From positions 1 through 27,632 of the IMG/VR virus record IMGVR_UViG_3300034523_000078: a stretch of DNA of 27,632 nucleotides; one strand, written 5' to 3'. This document shows positions 21,281 through 27,632 of the stretch, piece after piece; position 1 is the stretch's first letter, and every line of letters starts with the position of its first letter. The notes beneath the pieces were generated by a model, which did no database searches, was not told where the DNA came from, and saw only the letters and a list, made by a program, of their open reading frames with translations. This DNA is from a virus. Position numbers and translations under genes: made by a program.

Positions 21281-21427
21281 TTAGAGCGGATCGAGCTTAT
21301 CCTGCAAGTGCATGGAAATGGTGAAGATCAGCCAGGCACCCGGCCGCTCATGGGTCGGGTACAGTTCAACGATGCGGAGCTGCCACCACTGCATGAATAG
21401 CCGGTCGGCCAACTCAATGTCTCTCAC
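21281..21427 (-). CDS. Small 48-residue phage protein
   Basis: GTG start at 21427 within the last codons of the head morphogenesis gene, with AAGGA 8 bases upstream. The product begins MRDIELADRLFMQWWQLRIV and ends MHLQDKLDPL; it is rich in Trp and Leu and could be amphipathic. The frame can be extended to 21505, but that longer start lies well inside the previous gene. I do not recognise a family. A gene is likely because of the ribosome binding site, the overlap and the protein-like sequence. Confidence 0.5.
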   Translation of the reverse strand: MRDIELADRLFMQWWQLRIVELYPTHERPGAWLIFTISMHLQDKLDPL

Positions 21428-22586
21428 CGAACACTTCCTTGAAGGTTGCAGCGTCTCGCTGACGCAGCTGTTCAAGATTGTATTCCTTGCCACTTGGGTC
21501 CACAAAGCGATCCAGAGTCAGGCCACCTTCGCTGTACAGCCGATAGCGTGATGGACCAAGCCATTCACGCTGGTACTCGGCTGACTGCGCGGCAAACCAG
21601 CCGGCGTAAGTTGTTTTGGCCTTCACCTGGCCGACTTTCAGGCCCGCAGCTTCCCGCTGATTGTCGGTCATGTTGCCGATGGAGCGGAATGTGCTGCGAC
21701 CGTCCTGCCCTTTCACCCTCAAAGCCAGGACGTATGGGCGATTGCCCATCATGCCGTCGGCGATAACCGGCACCTGAACAGTCCGGCAGCGCGGGTGATA
21801 CGGCGGTCGCGGGTGACTGGTGCCGACCCTGTGCTTGCGGCCGTCAACAGAGGCGCAATACTTGCTGGTACGGCCGTCCAGAGTGGCGCAGTCCATGACT
21901 TCTTGAACATCGAGAGCCTTATAGGTCTCGTTGTAGGCGACATTGCTGATGTGGTTGCGGGCCGTGCGGACGATGGTCTCAACATCCCGGCGCGTAACCT
22001 CGATCAGCCCATCTTTGTATTTGAGCTCTTTGGTGCCGAGCAGTGCGCGGATGATCTGCTGATTGGCTTCGCCCGCCGCGACACCCTGACGGATCCTGGC
22101 ATTGAGTCGCACTGCCGAGCTTTCCGCGATACCGGACAACATCCGGCCAACCATCTCGCCCATCACTGGCGTCTGCATGCCCGCCTTGTAAGCGCTGGCA
22201 GCAGTAACAGCAACGACTGGCAAGTCTACGAGCGCCTGGCTCATCACCGACCCGGCATAAGAAGCTTCGTACCCGGCCAGCTCCTTAGCCGAGTCAGCCC
22301 ATTCTGACTGGATAGCCTCATCGACTGCCTGAGCCCATGCCTCAATCTCGGCATTCAACCGTTTCAGTCGGCTGGAGGTGTACTTGCCGGCCGCGAACGC
22401 CTGCAGCTCTGCCGCTGACAGGCCGTCCAGTCGCTCAGCAAGCGTTCTGCCGAGCTTTACGGACAACTCGCCTATCTCGGTATTGATTCGATTAACTGAC
22501 GCTGTGGAAGCTCTGTGAAGCCACGATGAATGCTGGGCGAGCGCCATGACGATTGCTCGCTGCGCCCGCTCAAGATCTTCGCTCAT
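21414..22586 (-). CDS. Head morphogenesis protein, Mu gpF / SPP1 gp7-like
   Basis: 390 residues. The signature is in the second half: VRTARNHISNVAYNETYKAL (about 207-226), CATLDGRTSKYCASVDGRKH, then PPYHPRCRTVQVPVI, the Phage_Mu_F pattern with conserved Cys and His residues. Such proteins are minor head components linked to the portal and to DNA ejection. It overlaps the portal gene by 4 bases (ATGA) and follows it as is usual in this group. Confidence 0.88.
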   Translation of the reverse strand: MSEDLERAQRAIVMALAQHSSWLHRASTASVNRINTEIGELSVKLGRTLAERLDGLSAAELQAFAAGKYTSSRLKRLNAEIEAWAQAVDEAIQSEWADSAKELAGYEASYAGSVMSQALVDLPVVAVTAASAYKAGMQTPVMGEMVGRMLSGIAESSAVRLNARIRQGVAAGEANQQIIRALLGTKELKYKDGLIEVTRRDVETIVRTARNHISNVAYNETYKALDVQEVMDCATLDGRTSKYCASVDGRKHRVGTSHPRPPYHPRCRTVQVPVIADGMMGNRPYVLALRVKGQDGRSTFRSIGNMTDNQREAAGLKVGQVKAKTTYAGWFAAQSAEYQREWLGPSRYRLYSEGGLTLDRFVDPSGKEYNLEQLRQRDAATFKEVFGERH

Positions 22587-23950
22587 GTCACCGCATCCTC
22601 AGGGTCCGGGTTATCGATGCGCGCTTGCTCATCGGCGTAAACACGCTCAGGAAGCTTCCCGGTCGTGAGGTACAGCCAGTAGCTTTCGTGTGAGATGACG
22701 CCCGCCAGAGCCGCCTGGAGCAGTTGCGTAGCCACCTGGGCATCAACACCCGGAACGATGAACTCAGGCTTAACCGTGAACACCACCTGATTAGGGTCAA
22801 ATCCCTTCCATTCGGCGGCGTAGCGAATGCCCTGCTCCAGCGCCTCGGCAACCGTCACCACAATGCTGTGCAGAGTTGCGTGCTGATCGTTCTGCCGAGT
22901 TTTGCGCGCTTCGCCAGACTCGGTGCCGCCGACATCCATGACTTTAGCGCCAGCCTCAAGAGCGGCATTCTTTTGGTCGCCCATGGCTTTTCGGTTGGCT
23001 TCAATGCCGGTGCCCTTGAACTCCAGATATTCGGCCTTGCCGTTCGGCCCCAGATCCCAAGCAGCCGACGGGCCGGTAACGCTTAACTCTACTGACTCAT
23101 CCAGGCCCGAAACCCAAGGCTGAGGATGACTGGTTTGATGCAGAGAGCTGAAGTAGTCAGCGCTAAGCTGATACGACTTCAAAGCCGCGCGCGCCATGGT
23201 CAGCAGTGGCACCTCGTCAACCTCTGGCGAGTTATCGGTTGAGCCGCAGTAGATCACCGGCAGATACGGCAGGCCCTTGACCAGTCGGTTGTCAGCACCG
23301 GTTGTGCCGAGAGGCTGACTGGCCTCAAGAATTGAGCCGTCCTCGCTGATCACTTCACTATGGCAAACACCTTCGATCATCTTGAAGACGCGATAGACCA
23401 TCTTACATTCGTGGTCGAACTCGTCCTCTTTGTTGTCGCGAAACTCTATGAACACTGCCAACGTGAGGTCCTGACGCCCACCCATTGCCCCAACCTTCCA
23501 GTTGATGGCGTTGCGCGTGGCGTAGGTCGAAAAGTAGGGCTCACCCTTATCGTCGATGTTCACTACCAGCGGAACCCGGCCATGCGAAATAGCCTGGCGC
23601 ACCATGCGGAAGAACAGCTGTTTCAGGCCGAAACCGTCCGATGTCGCGTTGTCCTCCAAACCCTTCATGCCAGAAGGCAGCTTGATTTCAGGAATCAACC
23701 GGGAAACAAGACCCATCATCGAGCGCAACGAATCCCTCACCCAGTGCTCGTACTGCGCTCGCTCGGTGTAGTTCTGGTAAAGGTACTTGTTGCCAGCAGC
23801 ATCGAGCTTCTCAGCCTCAACCATGCCGCTGGGTTTGGGCAAATTCACCGCGTTGCGCTTGATAGCGCCTTCTCCTTCGAGCGCGTCGTCCATCATTCGC
23901 CATTCGGCAATGTGTGCGTCGTAGTCGGGGTTTGTCGATTGCACTGGCAT
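22583..23950 (-). CDS. Portal protein (DUF4055)
   Basis: 455 residues from ATG 23950, which overlaps the terminase stop as TGATG; a longer frame to 24004 is rejected. Typical DUF4055 features are the N-terminus NPDYDAHIAEWRMMDDALEGEGAIK, YTERAQYEHWVRDSLRSMMGLVSR, and the C-terminal part with KGTGIEANRKAMGDQKNAALEAGAK. The dodecamer forms the DNA gate of the head and docks the terminase and neck proteins. Its place between large terminase and head morphogenesis genes fits. Confidence 0.88.
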   Translation of the reverse strand: MPVQSTNPDYDAHIAEWRMMDDALEGEGAIKRNAVNLPKPSGMVEAEKLDAAGNKYLYQNYTERAQYEHWVRDSLRSMMGLVSRLIPEIKLPSGMKGLEDNATSDGFGLKQLFFRMVRQAISHGRVPLVVNIDDKGEPYFSTYATRNAINWKVGAMGGRQDLTLAVFIEFRDNKEDEFDHECKMVYRVFKMIEGVCHSEVISEDGSILEASQPLGTTGADNRLVKGLPYLPVIYCGSTDNSPEVDEVPLLTMARAALKSYQLSADYFSSLHQTSHPQPWVSGLDESVELSVTGPSAAWDLGPNGKAEYLEFKGTGIEANRKAMGDQKNAALEAGAKVMDVGGTESGEARKTRQNDQHATLHSIVVTVAEALEQGIRYAAEWKGFDPNQVVFTVKPEFIVPGVDAQVATQLLQAALAGVISHESYWLYLTTGKLPERVYADEQARIDNPDPEDAVT

Positions 23951-25287
23951 CAGGCCAAGCCTCCAATTCGGCGTGTTCCGCCTGTGCGTTTGATGCACGG
24001 CCACTCAACGTCGATGCAATAGCCAATCGCCGTGGTGATGTGCTGGTAGTCGTTTTTCTGGTCTTCTTGGAAGGTCGAGCCCATTTGAAGCTGAACCGTA
24101 CTCAAGCCCTTGTGGCACCAGGGAGCGGTGACAGGGTTGATGAACAAGCTGGTTTCGCCTGAGGCGGTCAGGATCTTCGCCCGTACGGCGTTCTGCCGAT
24201 CCTTGATGGATGGGTGAGCAGGCTTTACCTTGCGGGTGTACGTCCAGCCATTGGCCTTCAGCACACCCTCGATGTCGGTGTAGTCGGATGCGTGTCCGTG
24301 CTTCTCGCCTGCCTTGCCCGCGGGGTCGCCGTAGATCAGGACGTGCTTGTTTTTGTGGTCCTTGAACTTGTCCACGAACTCCGCAGCCGACTGCTTCGAA
24401 ACGGCGCTGATCAGCACGATCTCATCCAGCAGATAAAGGTCTTTGCCATCGTTGCGCCGGACACCGATCGCGGATGACAGAGGGGTGAAGTTCTGGTCGT
24501 GCATCCACATCAGCTGCTCATGCGGCTCAATGGCTGCATCCGTCGTGTTCGCCTTGCTGTAGTCCTCGTAGATCCGGCCAGACGCCGTTTCGAACGATGC
24601 TTCAAATTCCTGCTTGAACTGCTTGGCCGACATGGCCCGCTTCATTGCGTCCATTACGTCAGCCGGAAGAATCTCGGCCGATTTCCAATGGAACACCCGG
24701 AAGTTAGGGTCATTGCCCGACTCCGCCTGCATGCACAGGTCGTAGTAGTGGTTCAAGCCGTCAGGTACGCCGAGCAACCAGCACCAGGCTCGGTAATCCG
24801 GCATGGTTGGGTTGACAGTGTTCAGCGCCGGGAGAATGTTGGCCTCCCAGGCATCCGGCTTGATGTCGGCGAACTCGTCGATGCCGCCACCAGTCCACGG
24901 GATACCCTCGATCCGCTGCGGCTTGTCCAGGCCGATGACGTGAATCTCACTACCGTTGTCCAGGTAGATGATCAGGTCGGACTCGGACGGCCTGCGACTG
25001 TGCATGCAGCAGAGCGTGAACGCCTTGAGGTCATCCCAGAAGATCTTTTTGGCTTGGGCGTGCGTTGGTGCGGCGGCGAAGTACATGCCGGTGTACGCCG
25101 ATGCCTGCTTCACCACGAAGCGCTTGAAACGCTCAGTCTTGCCGCTACGACGACCAGCAGGCACCAGCGGGAAGCGAATGCCTTCAGACACAGCGTCCAC
25201 CAAGGCGAGCTGCACCGGGTGATCCTTGAGCGGGTACCAACGAGACAGCTGACGATCCAGCATCAGGTTGCCAGTGTTCGCGATCAT
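23950..25287 (-). CDS. terL: Terminase large subunit
   Basis: 445 residues. The ATPase half has Walker A PAGRRSGKT (43-51) and Walker B GGGIDEF (133-139, catalytic Glu138). The nuclease half has the expected acidic residues at D264 (HDQNFTPLSS) and D321 (LIYGDPAGK), with ASDYTDIEG after it. It drives DNA into the head and cuts the concatemer. It overlaps the small subunit gene by 4 bases and the portal by 1 base. Confidence 0.93.
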   Translation of the reverse strand: MIANTGNLMLDRQLSRWYPLKDHPVQLALVDAVSEGIRFPLVPAGRRSGKTERFKRFVVKQASAYTGMYFAAAPTHAQAKKIFWDDLKAFTLCCMHSRRPSESDLIIYLDNGSEIHVIGLDKPQRIEGIPWTGGGIDEFADIKPDAWEANILPALNTVNPTMPDYRAWCWLLGVPDGLNHYYDLCMQAESGNDPNFRVFHWKSAEILPADVMDAMKRAMSAKQFKQEFEASFETASGRIYEDYSKANTTDAAIEPHEQLMWMHDQNFTPLSSAIGVRRNDGKDLYLLDEIVLISAVSKQSAAEFVDKFKDHKNKHVLIYGDPAGKAGEKHGHASDYTDIEGVLKANGWTYTRKVKPAHPSIKDRQNAVRAKILTASGETSLFINPVTAPWCHKGLSTVQLQMGSTFQEDQKNDYQHITTAIGYCIDVEWPCIKRTGGTRRIGGLA

Positions 25288-25799
25288 GACGGCAGCCTCG
25301 CGATCAAATCGGCCAGCAGCTGGGCGTTGGAGTTACCGCCGCCCTTCTCTATCAGCTTGAGCTCGGCCTTACGCTTCTCGATCTCAAGCAGTTTGATTTC
25401 TTCATCCAGCGACTTGTCAGGCTCAACGCGGCGATTGACGTAGACGTCTCCCGTCTCCTTGGCGGCCTGCTCCAATAGCTGGGCCGTTAACGCCATATTC
25501 CTTGAGCTCTCGGCCTTCTCAGCCATACGCCCAAGCGTTCGCAGCCGATGGGCTCGATTAGCTATAGGAATCTCTGCCGTCTCTTCGCGGAACCGCTTGC
25601 GGGTGTCTTCGAACAGAGTCCGCCACTTGGCTGCCAGATTGGCTCCGGCGCGCTTTGTTGGGTCGTGCTGCTCGACCTGCTGGCGGGTCACATCGATGTT
25701 GAATTCATGCTTAACGTTTTGTGAGACGAGCGTGGGAGTGTCGAAACACGCCAAAGCCTGAACGATGAAGGCTTTCACATCGTTTTTCAGGGCTGCCAT
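25284..25799 (-). CDS. terS: Terminase small subunit (DUF2280)
   Basis: 171 residues. The N-terminal part (MAALKNDVKAFIVQALACFDTPTLVSQNVKHEF) with the following HDPTKRAGANLAAKWRTLFEDTRKRF matches DUF2280. The C-terminal half is a Glu/Lys-rich helical region likely to oligomerise. DUF2280 genes sit before terL in many Pseudomonas phages and are taken to be the DNA-recognition subunit; the N-terminal helices are consistent with helix-turn-helix binding. GGA stands 9 bases before the ATG. Confidence 0.85.
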   Translation of the reverse strand: MAALKNDVKAFIVQALACFDTPTLVSQNVKHEFNIDVTRQQVEQHDPTKRAGANLAAKWRTLFEDTRKRFREETAEIPIANRAHRLRTLGRMAEKAESSRNMALTAQLLEQAAKETGDVYVNRRVEPDKSLDEEIKLLEIEKRKAELKLIEKGGGNSNAQLLADLIARLPS

Positions 25800-25831
25800 A
25801 GATTGGGTTCCGTCTCATGCCTGTCTCACAT

Positions 25832-26455
25832 TCAGGCCAGCTTGAGCAGACAGGTTCCGCAAGCCCTCGATATATTCAGTTTCCCCACCTCGGCGGGTTT
25901 GTTTGCAGCGTCCACCAGCTCTTGCACTTGAGGGCTTGCCCCATAGCGACGCACCACACCGACGAACTCTTCAACGTCGTGTCCACGCATCTCCAGCTTG
26001 GGCAAACCTTCCTGAGTGAACTTGGGTGCGCCGTACTTATCCGTCGCCTGAGCAATGTGGTACAGCTCATGCTCAACCAGAGCGCAGAAGTCGGCGTCGG
26101 AACAGTCGGCGCAGTAATCGGCAGCCAGGGTGATGATGTAGGTCGGCACGCAGCCGAACCAATCGAACATCTGCTGTTCCATCCGAGCTTTCTGCCAGCC
26201 GCCGGCGCGGAACGCTACCTGCTCGGCTTGACCGACCACCGTGCGACCCTTCTTGCTGAAGGCAGCAGATGCCCACATCACGCGAATGTCCGCATCGATC
26301 AGATGGGCATGGTCTTCGTTGTGAATGCTGCCAGTGTCGGCAAGGATCTCACTCTGAAGCCAGCCCCAAACTTCCGGGGCTGGGGTCAGCCGTATATCGA
26401 AGCCGGAGAGTTCAGACAGTTCCAGTAGTGACGCTGGAGGTATTGGCCTGCTCAC
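25832..26455 (-). CDS. Putative phage metallopeptidase
   Basis: 207 residues from GTG 26455, with GGAGG 6 bases upstream, which decides against an ATG at 26509. It has the zinc motif HELYH (129-133) within FCALVEHELYHIAQ, followed by a conserved KLEMRGHDVEEFVGVVRRYG. The C-terminus ends with CGTC, and another Cys cluster (CADCSDADFC) precedes the zinc motif, so an extra metal site is possible. These are family features of phage metallopeptidases; the substrate is unknown. It lies just before the terminase genes, a common place for this family. Confidence 0.82.
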   Translation of the reverse strand: MSRPIPPASLLELSELSGFDIRLTPAPEVWGWLQSEILADTGSIHNEDHAHLIDADIRVMWASAAFSKKGRTVVGQAEQVAFRAGGWQKARMEQQMFDWFGCVPTYIITLAADYCADCSDADFCALVEHELYHIAQATDKYGAPKFTQEGLPKLEMRGHDVEEFVGVVRRYGASPQVQELVDAANKPAEVGKLNISRACGTCLLKLA

Positions 26456-26527
26456 AGACAACCTCCGAACTTGTAATAAAGTATGGATGACTGCAAATAT
26501 GACGCTCAACCGACTAAGGAGTAGCAG

Positions 26528-26752
26528 ATGGTAATGTCATGCACGGATCCGCGAACGCTCATCCAGCATCTTAGTACTACTTACCCGGAGGCTACTCAAT
26601 TAGCCCCAAATTCTGTTGGCGCTCTGCAGTTTGTATTTCCAGATGGGCTTGTAATTAATATCTACCCGATGGGCACCATTCACTTCCAAGGCCAAGCCAG
26701 TAGCATCAGGGCTGAAGTAGAAGCTCTTGTTTTAATTATGAACAAGAGGTAG
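26528..26752 (+). CDS. Plus-strand small protein, unknown
   Basis: 74 residues with AAGGAG 6 bases before the ATG, read against all neighbours. It has ATQLAPNSVGALQFVFPDGL followed by VINIYPMGTIHFQGQ, reminiscent of the small beta fold (LPNG-x-NIY-x-TG-x-QGK) found at the N-terminus of RNase HIII-like and other nucleic-acid proteins. I make no functional claim. The 72-base gap to the divergent metallopeptidase gene must hold both starts. Its orientation suggests a moron expressed independently of the late operon. Confidence 0.65.
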   Translation: MVMSCTDPRTLIQHLSTTYPEATQLAPNSVGALQFVFPDGLVINIYPMGTIHFQGQASSIRAEVEALVLIMNKR

Positions 26753-26788
26753 CGGACCATCCCCACCGCACTAATCCTGCGGCTCACT

Positions 26789-27040
26789 TCAGTCATCAAT
26801 ATCCAGCAGCACATCAATCAGCTTCTGCTCGCCCAGGCGCATGGCACCCAGGCATTGAAGGTCGTCACACTTAGGGCCGAGACCGAACACGGTCACCTCT
26901 CCCTTAGCGCCGATCAGCGTCAGGGCGCCTACTGTGCACTCGGGATGCTCACCGGCATCAAGGTCATCAGCAATCTTGCGCAGGGTCTTCGCGGCGTCGC
27001 GCCAGTCTTCTCGCTTGAACTCCAGCACCTTGACGGTCAT
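26789..27040 (-). CDS. Small cytoplasmic phage protein
   Basis: 83 residues from ATG 27040, overlapping the previous stop as ATGA. The helical start (MTVKVLEFKREDWRDAAKTLRKIADDLDAGEH) is followed by a beta pattern with ALTLIGAKGEVTVFGLGPKCDD and LGAMRLGEQKLIDVLLDID. I do not recognise a family. It belongs to a run of three overlapping small genes before the packaging genes. Confidence 0.6.
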   Translation of the reverse strand: MTVKVLEFKREDWRDAAKTLRKIADDLDAGEHPECTVGALTLIGAKGEVTVFGLGPKCDDLQCLGAMRLGEQKLIDVLLDIDD

Positions 27041-27225
27041 TTGGTCACCTGCTGCAGCCACTCTTCAATGATCCGCTGCACCACTGGTTCAGTGAGGATG
27101 GATGAAGGCTTGTCGCCGGCGATCACCGATTGAACCAGGGCGTGCGGGATTACGTGGGCTCCATCACTGGCTACCACCTTCAGGTGCGGGCGCTGGTCGG
27201 CGATATCGTGGATGGTCGCGGTCAT
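27037..27225 (-). CDS. Small phage protein
   Basis: 62 residues from ATG 27225, overlapping the previous stop as ATGA; a much longer frame to 27444 reads through the neighbouring gene and is rejected. The sequence begins MTATIHDIADQRPHLKVVA and ends helical (VVQRIIEEWLQQVTK). No family recognised. Translation is likely coupled to both neighbours. Confidence 0.55.
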   Translation of the reverse strand: MTATIHDIADQRPHLKVVASDGAHVIPHALVQSVIAGDKPSSILTEPVVQRIIEEWLQQVTK

Positions 27226-27413
27226 TCGATCACCATTTGGTGTGTCTGTGCATGGGCGTGACCGTGGAGCAATCCAACGATCAGACCCTGGGGAAGTCCC
27301 GCAGCCTTGGCGGCGTCCACTGCATCGGCAATAGCCTTGTCGAGAGCGCTTACGGCTGCATTGATGTCTTGACCCATTGGCAGTGCGTGCCGCAGGCGGT
27401 GGACGTTGCTCAT
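27222..27413 (-). CDS. Small phage protein, Ala-rich helix
   Basis: 63 residues from ATG 27413 with GAGG 8 bases upstream; a TTG at 27419 is possible. Residues ~16-40 form an Ala-rich helix (INAAVSALDKAIADAVDAAK), followed by GLPQGLIVGLLHGHAHAQTHQ with several His. No family recognised. A strong hairpin (27425-27460) ends 12 bases before its ATG, close to the ribosome binding site. Confidence 0.6.
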   Translation of the reverse strand: MSNVHRLRHALPMGQDINAAVSALDKAIADAVDAAKAAGLPQGLIVGLLHGHAHAQTHQMVIE

Positions 27414-27424
27414 CTGCAAAACCT

Positions 27425-27460
27425 CGCGCCACGATTTGGCGCATTCGAAAACGTGGCGCG
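27425..27460 (-). promoter_or_regulatory. Hairpin next to a ribosome binding site
   Basis: A perfect 9-bp inverted repeat, CGCGCCACG...CGTGGCGCG, with an 18-base loop. On the minus strand it is followed by AGGTTTTGCAG and the ATG at 27413, so the GAGG site borders the stem. It could limit translation or act as a weak terminator. Confidence 0.5.
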
Positions 27461-27462
27461 GA

Positions 27463-27621
27463 TTACGGCGTTTGCCGCTCTACCGCCTCATTGACCTTCT
27501 CGGCTGCCTTGCTCGCGGTGTCTGCTGCCTGTACGGCGCTGTGTGATGCCTCTTGCACCTTCACTGCGGCGTCCTGCGTGCTCTCTGCAAGCTTGGTCAG
27601 TCGTAAGTCTCGCTTACCCAT
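27463..27621 (-). CDS. Small Ala-rich coiled-coil protein
   Basis: 52 residues, ATG at 27621 and TAA at 27465-27463. It begins MGKRDLRLTKLAESTQDAAV and continues as a charged, alanine-rich helix with heptad-like spacing. No ribosome binding site is visible in the 11 bases left in the window, so the frame might begin further upstream and be partial here. The hairpin at 27425-27460 follows its stop codon. No family recognised. Confidence 0.45.
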   Translation of the reverse strand: MGKRDLRLTKLAESTQDAAVKVQEASHSAVQAADTASKAAEKVNEAVERQTP

Positions 27622-27632
27622 GGCGGCGTCGT

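Noticed and set aside
1-27632. CRISPR array, tRNA or insertion sequence
   Set aside because: No regularly spaced repeats, no tRNA-like cloverleaf and no transposase or terminal inverted repeats were seen.

Overview
The window is the late (virion and lysis) half of a tailed-phage genome of siphovirus type, almost certainly a prophage or temperate phage of Pseudomonas. The evidence for the host is the codon use, the GC-rich composition, and the protein families: DUF2280 small terminase, DUF4055 portal, phage-type tail tube, GH19 endolysin and DUF4376 fibre protein. Nearly all genes lie on the minus strand and read from the right edge to the left as one tightly packed late transcript. Many start and stop codons overlap as ATGA, GTGA, TAATG or TGATG.

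From right to left (the direction of transcription): small accessory genes (27.6-26.8 kb); a plus-strand orphan gene (26.5 kb); a phage metallopeptidase (25.8-26.5 kb); packaging and head genes, which are small and large terminase, portal, Mu gpF-like head protein, scaffold and major capsid (25.8-18.7 kb, interrupted by an HNH/AP2 homing endonuclease at 20.6-21.1 kb); head-tail connectors, tail completion and terminator, and tail tube (18.7-15.8 kb); a Rha-family regulator behind an unusual structured leader (15.8-15.1 kb); the tail assembly chaperone pair G/GT with a textbook -1 slippery site (15.0-14.3 kb); a block of accessory 'moron' genes (14.2-11.3 kb); a 1806-residue tape measure protein (11.2-5.8 kb); a short set of tail-tip and fibre genes (5.8-2.3 kb); and the lysis cassette of GH19 endolysin, Rz, Rz1 and a 29-residue membrane peptide (2.0-0.56 kb). 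The leftmost ~560 bases hold no gene I can recognise.

The most interesting part is the 3-kb block between the chaperones and the tape measure gene, which are normally adjacent. It holds an ImmA/IrrE-type metalloprotease gene overlapping a two-helix membrane protein gene, behind its own TTGACA promoter with an inverted-repeat operator. It also holds a plus-strand gene of unknown function and two lipoprotein genes. This arrangement suggests lysogen-expressed functions such as superinfection exclusion or anti-phage defence, but function is inferred from position only. A second notable feature is the ~190-base leader of the rha gene. It has two terminators, a small ORF with its own ribosome binding site, and mutually exclusive RNA hairpins, recalling antirepressor operons controlled by a c4-type antisense RNA. 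Several late genes are preceded by a terminator hairpin whose U-tract runs straight into the Shine-Dalgarno sequence, which suggests that the late transcript depends on antitermination.
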